Shown: positions 43,567-52,224 of the stretch, piece after piece
How positions within the stretch are numbered: position 1 is the stretch's first letter
Layout of the letters: every line of letters begins with the position of its first letter
DNA from: Deltaproteobacteria bacterium
GTDB taxonomy: Bacteria > Desulfobacterota > DSM-4660 > Desulfatiglandales > HGW-15
Assembly (NCBI GenBank): GCA_019310525.1
Contig: JAFDEE010000011.1
Location: 1 to 52,337, forward strand
Length of the DNA: 52,337 bases
Direction: 5' to 3'
Translations under genes and position numbers: made by a program
Notes under the pieces: model-generated
Seen by the model: only the letters and a program-made list of their open reading frames with translations
Told to the model about the DNA's origin: nothing
Databases searched by the model: none

Positions 43567-43779
43567 GGCCGATGGCTCCTTTTCTGAAGTGACTGGCGGG
43601 AGGGCGCCGTGGTTTTCGCGGCTTATCAGTGGGGGAAGCCGCAGCTCACGCTCTCTTAGAGCGGGAGAATGCGGAGGGGGCCGGCCCGCCAGGAAGCGGC
43701 GGGCAGGTGTCCCCCGCTGATAAGCCGCTGAAAACACCAGCCCGGGAGCCTCCGAACGAAAGAAAAGGTGACATCGGCC
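43567..43779 (+). other. Long fold-back element P1 (possible structured RNA)
   Basis: A 213-bp imperfect palindrome. Outer arm GGCCGATG/CATCGGCC, then CCTTTTCT against AGAAAAGG, and inner arm 43618-43635 against 43711-43728 (17 of 18 Watson-Crick plus one G-T pair). The centre holds two hairpins: CTCACGCTC-TCTTA-GAGCGGGAG (43645-43667) and GCCCGCC/GGCGGGC (43684-43704). Unpaired motifs GAAGTGAC (43586) and GGGAGG (43598) recur in P2. I see no coding frame worth calling. Confidence 0.7.
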
Positions 43780-43823
43780 TTTTGGAGGTTGGTATCGAAT
43801 TGAAGTACTCACCGGATTATAAT

Positions 43824-44022
43824 GAAGGGGCATGGGGATCTTTTCCTCGTTCCCGAGTCTCACGGCCTGGTTATTTCAAGGGGTTAGGGACGGGGGAGTT
43901 TTGCCCCCTCCGCCGTTCTCCCGCTTTTACAAGCGGGAGCCGGGGTTTCCCCCATCCCTAACCCCTTGAAATAACGAAGGCCTCCCAACAGGTCACTTCC
44001 GAAAAGATCCCCATGCCCCTTC
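43824..44022 (-). other. Long fold-back element P2, inverted homologue of P1
   Basis: A 199-bp palindrome with perfect 22-bp outer arms (43824-43845 and 44001-44022) and perfect 20-bp inner arms (43871-43890 and 43955-43974). The centre has hairpin CTCCCGCT-TTTACA-AGCGGGAG (43918-43939) and a second GGGGG/CCCCC hairpin. On the minus strand it shares with P1 the motifs GAAGTGAC, GGGAGG, TGGGGGAA, AGCGGGAGAA and GCGGAGGGGG in the same order, while the arm sequences differ. It ends 90 bp before the acyl-CoA dehydrogenase. Confidence 0.75.
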
Positions 44023-44112
44023 TCCCGGTGGTGCAGGCAATGGTTTTCAGGTGAAATACTTACTCCAGAGAGACCTTTCCTGTTTTTATTCCGCTGAATT
44101 AGGAGGTGTGAT

Positions 44113-45255
44113 ATGCCTATTACGCCCGATCATATGTTTTTCAGGGATCAACTTTCCCGGTTTGTGAAGGATCGCATCCGGCCCCTTGCGGCGGAGATCG
44201 ATCGATCAGATACCTTTCCAAAGGAGCTCTTTCGTGAAATGGGGCGCCTGGGGTATTACGGGATCCGGTACCCGAAAAAAAGCGGCGGCCTTGAAGCTGA
44301 TACCCTGACCTGTTCCATCTTTGTTGAGGAAATCGCCCGCGGTTCCCTTGCCTTCGGCGTGATCTGCCTCATGCAAATCCTGATGGGTACTGATTTTCTC
44401 TTCAGGTTCGGGAGCCGGGAAATCAAGGAGCGGCTCTTTTACCCGGCCCTCAAGGGTGAAAAAATAGGGGTCATCGCCTTCACCGAACCCGATTGCGGCT
44501 CCGATCTCGCCTCCATTCGCACACTTGCACGCAAGGAAGGAAACGACTTCGTTCTCAAGGGTTCGAAGACCTGGATCACCAACGCCCCCATTGCGGACTT
44601 TTTTACCGTGGCCGCATCCACCGACCGGAGTCTGGGACTTAAAGGAATCAATTTCTTCCTTGTGGAAAAGGACACCCCCGGCTTTGAGGTGGGAAAGAAT
44701 ATCGAGAAAACCGGCGCCCTGGGCTCCTGTACCGGGGAAATATTCTTCGACGACTGCCGGATCCCAGGCGACCACCTTCTGGGAGCCGAACTCAACAAGG
44801 GATCGGTTTATCTACTGGAGATCCTGGGGGATATTCGAATCATGGTGGCATCCCTCGCCCTGGGTCTGGCCGGTGCAGCCCTTGACGAATCCATCTCCTA
44901 TGCCAAGGAGCGCCAGGCCTTTGGAAATCCCATCGCCAAGTATCAACTCATCCAGGAAAAGATCGCCCGAATGGCCACGGAGATCGAGGCCTCTCGGTGG
45001 TTGATCTACCAGGCCTGCACCCTTAAGGACCAGAAGGCCCCCTTTGCCCGGGAAGCAATGATGGCAAAGGTCCATGCTACTGAAACCGCCATGATGGCCG
45101 TGGATGAGGCAAGGCGCCTTCACGGAGCCTATGGTTTCTCCAGGGAATACACGGTGGAAAGGTTGTACCGGGACGCAGGGTTCCTCCTCTTCGGTGGCGG
45201 CACTCACGAGATTTTGGCCCTGAATATCGCGAGGGACATCCTCAAAAACGCCTAG
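44113..45255 (+). CDS. Acyl-CoA dehydrogenase lacking the usual catalytic glutamate
   Basis: A FAD flavoenzyme of the acyl-CoA dehydrogenase family, 380 residues. Family motifs are present: AFTEPDCGSDLASI, KGSKTWITNAPIADF, RQAFGNPIAKYQLIQEKIA, and the C-terminal LHGAYGFSREYTVERLYRDAG. The segment usually YEGTSEI is FGGGTHEI, so the catalytic Glu position (362) is Gly, and the alternate Glu position of the isovaleryl-CoA type seems not filled. Some cyclic acyl-CoA dehydrogenases use an Asp near residue 91; Asp94 is a candidate. AGGAGG lies 6 nt before the ATG. No electron-transfer flavoprotein gene is adjacent. Confidence 0.88.
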   Translation: MPITPDHMFFRDQLSRFVKDRIRPLAAEIDRSDTFPKELFREMGRLGYYGIRYPKKSGGLEADTLTCSIFVEEIARGSLAFGVICLMQILMGTDFLFRFGSREIKERLFYPALKGEKIGVIAFTEPDCGSDLASIRTLARKEGNDFVLKGSKTWITNAPIADFFTVAASTDRSLGLKGINFFLVEKDTPGFEVGKNIEKTGALGSCTGEIFFDDCRIPGDHLLGAELNKGSVYLLEILGDIRIMVASLALGLAGAALDESISYAKERQAFGNPIAKYQLIQEKIARMATEIEASRWLIYQACTLKDQKAPFAREAMMAKVHATETAMMAVDEARRLHGAYGFSREYTVERLYRDAGFLLFGGGTHEILALNIARDILKNA

Positions 45256-45271
45256 GCGCCCCGGTCGGCCT

Positions 45272-46057
45272 CTACCCTTTTTTCTTCAATCTTTCCAGTA
45301 TCTCTTCTGCGACCTTCCGGCCCGAGAGAAGCATTCCCCCGAAGATGGGTCCCATCCTTGGTCCTCCGAACGTAGCGTTGGCGGCCATCCCTGCCACGTA
45401 AAGCCCGGGGAAGACCTCACGGGTATTTTCCAAAGTGAGGGACTCGGCGCGATCGGACCACATGGATTTCTCCCCTTCAATATTCCCCGTCGGGGTCTGA
45501 AGGTTACCCGGGACCTTCCTATGGGCGACTTTCACAACTTCTGTGGCGTGTCCGGTAGCGTCGATAACAAATTCCGCCCTCATGGTCAGGGGATCCACGT
45601 GAAGTCCCGCCATTTCCACAGGCGACCAGTTCAAAACAAGGCCCATGATCCGGTCCTCCCTCATCATGACATCCTCAATACTCACACAATTGAATATCTT
45701 GAGGCCCGCCCGGAGCGCCGCAGTGACCAGGGACGCCACAGCCTCGACGGAATCCGCGGTGTAATAATGATCCTCGTATTTTCGAACCCGAACTCCGATA
45801 CGTTCCAGGATGTCCAGGGCGGCGTCCTGGACAACGATCTCGTTGAACATCATCCCGCCGCCCCACATGCCACCCCCGACACTCAGCTTGCGTTCAAAAA
45901 GAACGGCCTTGCAGCCAGCCTCGGCCAAGGTATATCCTGCCACCAATCCGGCGGGTCCACCACCCACAATCGCCACCTCACTCTCCATGGCGGAACGGAG
46001 TTTCTCCACGTAACGATCGATGATTGCCCTGGTGATGACGACTTCATTCAATTCCAT
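45272..46057 (-). CDS. thi4: Thi4-type thiazole synthase (sulfide-dependent type likely)
   Basis: Makes the ADP-thiazole precursor of thiamine from NAD, glycine and a sulfur source, or ribose-1,5-bisphosphate derivatives in related enzymes. The fold is flavoprotein-like: [48 protein letters not shown] and a C-terminal [20 protein letters not shown]. At the position of the sulfur-giving Cys of yeast THI4 a non-Cys residue seems to stand (VAHRKV), as in archaeal enzymes that use free sulfide. A TPP riboswitch lies upstream, which confirms a thiamine role. The start at 46057 has GGAGAAG; a longer frame would run into the terminator. Confidence 0.87.
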   Translation of the reverse strand: MELNEVVITRAIIDRYVEKLRSAMESEVAIVGGGPAGLVAGYTLAEAGCKAVLFERKLSVGGGMWGGGMMFNEIVVQDAALDILERIGVRVRKYEDHYYTADSVEAVASLVTAALRAGLKIFNCVSIEDVMMREDRIMGLVLNWSPVEMAGLHVDPLTMRAEFVIDATGHATEVVKVAHRKVPGNLQTPTGNIEGEKSMWSDRAESLTLENTREVFPGLYVAGMAANATFGGPRMGPIFGGMLLSGRKVAEEILERLKKKG

Positions 46058-46090
46058 AGCGCTCTTCTCCTTTTTTAAAAAAAATTCATA

Positions 46091-46124
46091 AAAAAAGACC
46101 GTTTCCCCTTCATGAGAAACGGTC
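46091..46124 (-). terminator. Terminator of the TPP riboswitch expression platform
   Basis: On the minus strand GACCGTTTC-loop-GAAACGGTC (46124-46097) is a perfect 9-bp stem followed by six T residues, ending about 35 nt before the thi4 start. It lies directly after the TPP aptamer, so thiamine pyrophosphate should favour this terminator and stop thi4 transcription. Confidence 0.85.
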
Positions 46125-46149
46125 CTGGTTGAATACACTTCCGGCCCAG

Positions 46150-46243
46150 GCTCGTTTCCCTACGCAGGCATGATCCTGATCAGGTTCAAAGGGTTGCCCG
46201 GAACACCGGGCTCTCAGATGCTGAGCAACACCCCTAACGAGCG
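46150..46243 (-). promoter_or_regulatory. TPP (thi-box) riboswitch
   Basis: On the minus strand, GCTCGTTAGGGGTGTTGC, then GCTGAGA-like CTGAGAG, an ACCC TTTGAACCTGATC segment, and GCGTAGGGAAACGAGC match the TPP aptamer consensus, including closing P1 pairing CTCGTT with AACGAG. It senses thiamine pyrophosphate and controls the thi4 gene downstream. Confidence 0.95.
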
Positions 46244-46433
46244 AAAACCATCCTAGGAGAACCGTGCGGGCATGTCAAGCATTTCCTATCAACTTGCTCT
46301 GATATACACCCATCCGGTTCTTCTTGACGGCGGTATATGAATGTTCTAGTCTTCTTTCAAAGGGGAAAAAGCGCACAGCATTTCTCTCTTCCTGGTAAAA
46401 TCACGTAGAAAAAATATTCAGAGGAGGATGGCC

Positions 46434-47498
46434 ATGAACGTCCTTGACCTGCAGTATGCGGAATTCGAAAAACTCCCGAGTGAGGCCAAGATCGAACTCT
46501 TCAATCGGGACGGGCGCCTCTTTGATATGATCATTTCCCAGCAACTGAATCGGAAGATCCTTGATGATATTTACATCATCACCAACCGATTGCGGACCCT
46601 GGCCAAGAGCAAAAGCGGCTCCCTCTTCCTCCAGGATCTACTCCGGCATAAAAGGGCCATGCTCTATTTCGCCCAACCCTCCTCCCGGACCTTCCTCTCC
46701 TTTGAAAACGCCTGCCACATCCTGGGCATGAAGACCTCTGAGATCCGGGACACCCGGGTGTCCTCTGAGGTCAAAGGGGAAAGCTTCGATGACAGTTTGA
46801 GGACTTTCTCTTCTTACACGGACCTGATCATCATGAGACACAAGGAGCCCAACAGGGCGGAGAGGGCCGCCTGGCTTCTCAACACTTTTTCCTACAGACC
46901 TGTCCCGGTGATCAACGGGGGTTCGGGCGCCGATCAGCACCCCACCCAGGCCATTCTTGATGTCTATACCCTGCAGAAGTCTTTCGAAAACCAGGGAGGA
47001 TTGGACGGAAAGACGATCCTGATGTGCGGGGATCTCCGAAGGGGGCGAACGGTGAGGTCCCTGAGCTACCTGATGAAAAACTTCGAGGGGGTCAAAATCA
47101 TCTATGCCGCTCCAGATGGGTTTCAGATGAAAGAAGATGTTCTCACATTTCTCGAGGGAAAAGGCATTCCATATGTCATTGAAACCGAAAGCCTCGAAAA
47201 CGTTCTGCCCGAGGCCGACGCCATTTACATGACACGCATCCAGGATGAACACGACCTCGTCGCAGGTGAGTCCGACTTGATCGATACCTCCAGGTTCAAG
47301 CTCAAACCCGAAGACATGCGAAAAGTGCGCCCCAATGGTATAATCATGCATCCCTTTCCGAGAAGGGATGAAATCGACGTGGCCATCGACTCCGATCCCC
47401 GTGCCATGTACTGGAGGCAGGAACGAAACGGGATGTGGACCCGTGCCGCGCTTATTGCTTACATCTTCAACGTCGAAGGGCAAATCATGGATTACTGA
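46434..47498 (+). CDS. pyrB: Aspartate carbamoyltransferase (long, divergent form)
   Basis: Catalyses carbamoyl-aspartate formation in pyrimidine synthesis. The carbamoyl-phosphate site is PSSRTFLSFENA, where the usual form is PSTRTRxSFE. The aspartate carbamoyltransferase signature RPVPVINGG-GADQHPTQAILD is clear, and HPFPRRDEI lies near the end. At 354 residues it is about 40 longer than the common form, mostly at the N-terminus. Ornithine carbamoyltransferase would show other aspartate-loop residues. ATG 46434 has GGAGG 6 nt upstream, while the in-frame ATG at 46428 overlaps that site. No pyrI is adjacent. Confidence 0.88.
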   Translation: MNVLDLQYAEFEKLPSEAKIELFNRDGRLFDMIISQQLNRKILDDIYIITNRLRTLAKSKSGSLFLQDLLRHKRAMLYFAQPSSRTFLSFENACHILGMKTSEIRDTRVSSEVKGESFDDSLRTFSSYTDLIIMRHKEPNRAERAAWLLNTFSYRPVPVINGGSGADQHPTQAILDVYTLQKSFENQGGLDGKTILMCGDLRRGRTVRSLSYLMKNFEGVKIIYAAPDGFQMKEDVLTFLEGKGIPYVIETESLENVLPEADAIYMTRIQDEHDLVAGESDLIDTSRFKLKPEDMRKVRPNGIIMHPFPRRDEIDVAIDSDPRAMYWRQERNGMWTRAALIAYIFNVEGQIMDY

Positions 47499-47597
47499 TG
47501 TCTTAAAAAAGAAGGCCTGGCGGGGCCCTATACCTGCCTCCTGTCGCCCCCCACCAGACCCCTCTTTTTTTGCCAAGTATAAAGGAAACCGGGGTCT

Positions 47598-48923
47598 TTA
47601 ACCGGCCACCTCCCGGATGGATTCCTCCAAGATATTCAGGCAGGTGTCGACCTCCTCCTCAGTTACGGTGAGCGCCGGGCTGAAACGGATACTGTTTTCC
47701 CCACATCCCAGGAGAAGAAGGCCTCTTTTAAAGGCCGCCTGAATTATCTCGTCCCGCCAGTCCTTAGCGCGTTCTTTGCTCACCCGATCCTTTACCAGTT
47801 CCACAGCGACCATGAGGCCCAGCCCCCTCACGTCGCCCATACACTCATAGGACCTCTGCATTTCCCTTAGCCCCTCCAGCAGGCGTTTCCCTTGCTCCTC
47901 GGCGTTCTTCATGAGGCCTCCTTCCAGGAGTTCGATAGTCGCAAGGGCGGCCTGGCAGGAGATGGGGTTTCCCCCGAAGGTGGAGGCATGGGAACCGGCC
48001 TCCCAATCCATGATTTCCGCCTTTGCCACCATGGCACCAAGAGGCATGCCTGAAGCAATCCCCTTGGCCAGGGCCATTATATCAGGCGTCACCCCGAAGT
48101 GCTCCATGGCGAACATTTTCCCGGTCCGGCCCATTCCCGCCTGGACCTCGTCGGCCACGAAAAGGATACCGTATTGTTTTACGACGTCATACAATGCCTT
48201 GTGAAAATCAGGAGGCGGTACGATATACCCCCCCTCTCCCTGGATGGGCTCCACGAAAATTGCGGCCACCTCTTCAGGCGCCATGGTGGTTCGGAACAGG
48301 GTTTCTTCCACCCAGCGGACGCACTCCAGGGAACACTGGGGGTAGGTGAGATTGTATGGACACCTGTAGCAGTAAGGATAGGGGATGTGGGTGATTCCGG
48401 GAACGAAAGGATAATAGTGTTTTTTCTGAATCGTCTTGCTGGCGGTGAGGGATAAGGCCCCCATGGTGCGGCCGTGAAAGGCCCCGAAAAAAGCTATATT
48501 CAGTTCTCCGCGGGTGTGCCAGCGGGCCAGCTTGAAGGCGGCTTCCACGGCCTCAGCCCCTGAATTCCCGAAATAAACCTTTTTTCCTCCCTCCCCGGGC
48601 GCAAGGGAGGCGATTCTTTCTGCGAGCTTGATCTGTGGCACATAGTAGAAATCGGTTCCGGACATGTGCAGAAGCTTTTCCGCCTGTTCTTTGATGGCTT
48701 CAACCACCTTGGGGTGACAATGTCCTGTTGCGCATACCGCGATGCCGGCGGTGAAATCCAGGAAAAGGTTCTCATCCACGTCCCGGATCCAGACCCCTTC
48801 GGCCTTTTTCACTACAAGAGGATAGGCCCTCGTGTAAGAAGGGGACACATAGGTATGATCCGTTTCAATCAACTCCGAGGCCCTAGGCCCCGGCAGCGCC
48901 GTCTTGATAACCGGTTGTTTCAT
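47598..48923 (-). CDS. Class III aminotransferase (4-aminobutyrate/acetylornithine type)
   Basis: A PLP enzyme of 441 residues. It shows FGNSGAEAVEAAFKLAR (phosphate cup), FVEPIQGEGGY, LFVADEVQAGMGRTG (PLP Asp), and the PLP Lys in ALAKGIASGMPLGA. A Cys-rich insert CYRCPYNLTYPQCSLEC lies near residue 185, seen also in archaeal-type relatives such as omega-aminotransferases. GGAGG lies 8 nt before the ATG. Substrate cannot be told: GABA, lysine, ornithine and others are possible. It is convergent with pyrB. Confidence 0.85.
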   Translation of the reverse strand: MKQPVIKTALPGPRASELIETDHTYVSPSYTRAYPLVVKKAEGVWIRDVDENLFLDFTAGIAVCATGHCHPKVVEAIKEQAEKLLHMSGTDFYYVPQIKLAERIASLAPGEGGKKVYFGNSGAEAVEAAFKLARWHTRGELNIAFFGAFHGRTMGALSLTASKTIQKKHYYPFVPGITHIPYPYCYRCPYNLTYPQCSLECVRWVEETLFRTTMAPEEVAAIFVEPIQGEGGYIVPPPDFHKALYDVVKQYGILFVADEVQAGMGRTGKMFAMEHFGVTPDIMALAKGIASGMPLGAMVAKAEIMDWEAGSHASTFGGNPISCQAALATIELLEGGLMKNAEEQGKRLLEGLREMQRSYECMGDVRGLGLMVAVELVKDRVSKERAKDWRDEIIQAAFKRGLLLLGCGENSIRFSPALTVTEEEVDTCLNILEESIREVAG

Positions 48924-48973
48924 TTCTCACACCTCCCTCAAGGGAAAAACGAATTGATTCAAAAACAATCTTC

Positions 48974-49030
48974 ACCTAAATTGAGCGATTTCCGAGTTTT
49001 CTGGAGACCTGCCTGAGGCAGACAAGTGCA
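48974..49030 (-). repeat. Repeat family C, fragment
   Basis: CACCTAAATTGAGCGATTTCCGAG, then TTTTCTGGAGACCTGCCTGAGGCAG, matches the left end of copy 1. The body is absent; instead a CAAGTGCAAGGCGTGCGAGCC stretch follows. It sits just upstream of the aminotransferase start. The rest of 49031-49253 shows nothing I recognise. Confidence 0.65.
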
Positions 49031-49253
49031 AGGCGTGCGAGCCACGCCAAACAGCTGGCAGACAAGTCCGCGAAACTTCCCAAAAGGCCTTGATCAGTCA
49101 GCGAATCATTCTCTAACGAGCGCATCTATTTTTTCAAGAGAATTTTTGATAGAAACCCCTTATCGGAGCTCATAAAAAACGCCTTCAAATCCGTCAAGTT
49201 TTCCTGAAGACCCGGATAGCCGAATGTCATCCAATCTATGGAAAGGAGAGGCC

Positions 49254-49598
49254 ATGGAAGGAGAAAGAAAGAAGACCCGTTCCCAGACCCTCCGGCAACA
49301 CATGATTTCCCTCCTGGAGGAAGAAGGAATGAGCGGCAGGGACCTGTCAAAGGCCCTTGGCATCCGGGAAAGGGCGGTTTATGAACACCTGGCCCACGCC
49401 GCCAAGTCCGTTTCCAGAGCGGGAGGGCAACTGGTTGTGCTCCCCTTCAGGTGCCTCTCTTGTGGGTACGTCTTCAAGGACCGGAGGCGATTTTCCCCAC
49501 CCGGCCGCTGTCCACAGTGCAGAAAAGCTCATATCGAACGGCCTGTTTATCGGATTCTCAGGTCTTCTTCGGGCCGGTCCCAGCAGCATTCATCCTGA
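49254..49598 (+). CDS. Winged-helix/zinc-ribbon transcriptional regulator
   Basis: A 114-residue protein. Residues about 10-55 (RQHMISLLEEEGMSGRDLSKALGIRERAVYEHLAHAAKSV) are a helix-turn-helix of the ArsR-like type. The C-terminal part has CLSCGYVF and CPQCRKAH, a four-Cys zinc ribbon. This pairing is a known family of small predicted regulators, often of unknown target. AAGGAG lies 5 nt before ATG 49254. It lies 174 bp upstream of the phosphate transporter and might regulate it; that is only by position. Confidence 0.78.
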   Translation: MEGERKKTRSQTLRQHMISLLEEEGMSGRDLSKALGIRERAVYEHLAHAAKSVSRAGGQLVVLPFRCLSCGYVFKDRRRFSPPGRCPQCRKAHIERPVYRILRSSSGRSQQHSS

Positions 49599-49669
49599 AT
49601 TTTTTAATGGGACACCTCTTGTGCCGCCCTTTTGGAAGTAAAAAAATCGGTTGTTTTCCATTGATTCAG

Positions 49670-49679
49670 TTTACGTAAA
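49670..49679. promoter_or_regulatory. Perfect 10-bp palindrome ahead of the phosphate transporter
   Basis: TTTACGTAAA, followed by GTATTATACC, which resembles a -10 box (TATTAT). The pair lies about 90-100 bp before the transporter ATG. Could be an operator for the zinc-ribbon regulator encoded just upstream. Confidence 0.3.
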
Positions 49680-49772
49680 GTATTATACCCGGGCAAAACC
49701 TAACAGGGTGTTGAAAGCGAAGGTTTCCCTTATTTTCCGCGTGGGACAAAAAAGAAGGTATATTTTAAAACC

Positions 49773-52019
49773 ATGGAACTCTATCTTTTCTCCGTAATCC
49801 TTCTCATGGCCCTTGCCGTTTTGGACCTCATCGTGGGCGTCAGCAACGATGCCGTCAACTTCCTGAATTCTTCATTCGGGTCCAAGGTGGCTTCCCGCAC
49901 CGTGATCATGATCATCGCCAGCCTCGGGATTCTCGTGGGTGTTACCTTTTCAAGCGGCATGATGGAAGTCGCCAGGAAGGGAATCTTCCACCCTGAATAT
50001 TTCTATATGACCGATATCATGGTCATCTTCCTTGCGGTTATGCTGACCGACATCCTCCTCCTGGATTTTTTCAACACCTTTGGTTTTCCCACTTCCACTA
50101 CGGTCTCCATCGTCTTCGAACTCCTTGGATCGGCCGTGGCCGTATCTCTTATCAAGATCCACCAAAAAGGAAGTGGCTTCTCCGGCCTGGCCCACTACAT
50201 CAACACCGATAAGGCGTTGGCCATCATCATGGGTATCCTGCTCTCGGTGGTCGTTGCCTTCTTTTTCGGTATGATGGTCCAATTCATCAGTCGCCTCATC
50301 TTCACCTTTGATTTCAAAAAGCGTCTGCGGCGGTACGGGGCACTTTGGGGCGGTTGCGCCCTTTCCATCATCAGCTATTTCATTCTTATCAAGGGGGCCA
50401 AGGGGGCCTCCTTCATCAATCCCGAAACCGCCCGATGGATCATGGATCATGCCCCCATAGTCATGCTCTGGACATTCATGGGATCGGCCTTTTTTCTTCA
50501 ACTTCTTATGATCTTCACTCGGATCAACATCCTGAAACCCATCGTACTCATCGGGACCTTCGCCTTGGCCATGTCCTTCGCCGCAAACGATCTTGTCAAT
50601 TTCATCGGTGTGCCCCTTGCCGGGATGACGGCTTACGGCATCGCCAAGGCACAACCCTCTCCCTTGGGCACCCTTATGGAGGCATTGAAAGAACCGATCC
50701 AGACCAACACCTTCCTGCTGCTCGCAGCGGGCGCTATCATGGTCGCAACCCTATGGCTGTCCCGCAAGGCGCGCTCCGTGACCGAAACCGAGGTCCGCCT
50801 GGGCCGGCAGGAAGAAGGAATCGAACGGTTCGGATCTTCTCACCTTTCCCGGATCATCGTCCGCATGGGTTCATCCCTTTTCGAGGGGATCAAACGCTGG
50901 ATTCCCAGGCTCTGGAGACGGAGAATCTCCCAGCGCCTTGATCCGAATCGTTACAAGGCGGTCGGAGTGGAACTTGACGGCCCTCCTTCCTTCGACCTCC
51001 TAAGGGCTTCGGTCAACCTAGTCGTGGCCAGCGCTCTTGTCTCCTTCGCCACCTCTTTGAAACTGCCTCTTTCCACCACTTACGTAACCTTCATGGTGGC
51101 CATGGGGACCTCCCTTTCCGACCAGGCCTGGGGACGGGAGAGCGCAGCATACCGGGTGGCGGGGGTCCTGGCCGTGATCGGAGGATGGTTCTTCACGGCC
51201 TTCTGTGCCTTTACAGTTTCCCTCCTTTATGCCTTCACTATTTACTTCTTCAAGTTTCCCGCCATCCTCGGCCTCTTGGGACTCTCCCTCTTTCTGATCC
51301 GACAGAACTATCGTGTTCACCACAAACGGGTTCAGGAGGCCGACGAGATCGAGGTGATCGATCTGAAGAGGCTCCGGGACGCGGAGTACGGTATGCGGAA
51401 ATCTTTCGAGCACAGCGGTTTTTTTCTGAAACAGGTCAACCTTTCCCTCGCCGCTGCCCATGAGGCCCTCTATTCTCAGGACCGCCGCAAACTGAAACGG
51501 ACCCGAAAGGAAACCAAAAAAATCCAGAACATGGCCAACGTCATTATCGCCAACATCTTCAAGACCCTCAGGCTCCTCCATTCCGAAGATCAGGTTTACA
51601 CCCAGACTTATTATCAGACCATCCGTACCATTCAAGAGATTGCTGAAAGCCAGAGGGACTTCATCATCCGCGCCTTCGTTCACATCGATAATCACCACAA
51701 GGGCCTCCTAAAGGCCCAAGTCAGTGAATTGAGAGAGGTTTTTTCCAAGCTTACCCGGATCCTGGAGCACTCCTCGATGATTCTTATGAAAAGAGAACCG
51801 ATGGATTTCGATTCAATCTCTAAGGAAAAACAGGAACTTGAGGAAATGGTGAAGGTATTCAACAAGAGGCAGATCGTCAGGATCCGGGCAGGCGCCTCCA
51901 AAACCCGGCTGAGCATCCTTTATTACGCCCTCCTGAGGGATGTGCAAAAAATCGCTGATGCGACAGTGAACCTACTCGGGGTTTTCCAGGAATCCTTTAG
52001 CTTCAAGCAAAACCTTTAG
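49773..52019 (+). CDS. PiT-family inorganic phosphate transporter with C-terminal PhoU-like helical domain
   Basis: A 748-residue membrane protein. The PiT signatures occur twice, as expected for its internal repeat: VGVSNDAVNFLNSSFGSK with FGFPTSTTVSIVFELLG in the first half, and FAANDLVNFIGVPLAG with LKLPLSTTYVTFMVAMG later. About ten or eleven spans reach residue 515. After that, 230 residues are charged and helical (RKSFEHSGFFLKQVNLSLAAAHEALYSQD onwards), like PhoU or the PhoU-like regulator normally encoded beside PiT genes. Likely moves phosphate with a cation. A long central loop (about 330-405) is basic. The ribosome site is weak. Confidence 0.88.
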   Translation: MELYLFSVILLMALAVLDLIVGVSNDAVNFLNSSFGSKVASRTVIMIIASLGILVGVTFSSGMMEVARKGIFHPEYFYMTDIMVIFLAVMLTDILLLDFFNTFGFPTSTTVSIVFELLGSAVAVSLIKIHQKGSGFSGLAHYINTDKALAIIMGILLSVVVAFFFGMMVQFISRLIFTFDFKKRLRRYGALWGGCALSIISYFILIKGAKGASFINPETARWIMDHAPIVMLWTFMGSAFFLQLLMIFTRINILKPIVLIGTFALAMSFAANDLVNFIGVPLAGMTAYGIAKAQPSPLGTLMEALKEPIQTNTFLLLAAGAIMVATLWLSRKARSVTETEVRLGRQEEGIERFGSSHLSRIIVRMGSSLFEGIKRWIPRLWRRRISQRLDPNRYKAVGVELDGPPSFDLLRASVNLVVASALVSFATSLKLPLSTTYVTFMVAMGTSLSDQAWGRESAAYRVAGVLAVIGGWFFTAFCAFTVSLLYAFTIYFFKFPAILGLLGLSLFLIRQNYRVHHKRVQEADEIEVIDLKRLRDAEYGMRKSFEHSGFFLKQVNLSLAAAHEALYSQDRRKLKRTRKETKKIQNMANVIIANIFKTLRLLHSEDQVYTQTYYQTIRTIQEIAESQRDFIIRAFVHIDNHHKGLLKAQVSELREVFSKLTRILEHSSMILMKREPMDFDSISKEKQELEEMVKVFNKRQIVRIRAGASKTRLSILYYALLRDVQKIADATVNLLGVFQESFSFKQNL

Positions 52020-52224
52020 CTTCCACCACCCCCTCTTGAAGACACCCCTTTTTTCCCCGCCCATGTTCCGGGAGGTGTTGTGCCGGGTCACCCATCGGCA
52101 CGAAGGTTGATGATTGACATGGGCCGGCAAATATCCTATAGAACCTCTTCGAGCGGATTCTTGATAAAGAACCCTTAAATTCGGAGTGTGCAAAGAGCAG
52201 GAAACAAAACGTAATCCCTGAATT

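Noticed and set aside
43556-43575. GGTTCGAGC considered as a tRNA T-loop
   Set aside because: No acceptor, D or anticodon arms fit around it; it falls at the edge of the P1 palindrome.
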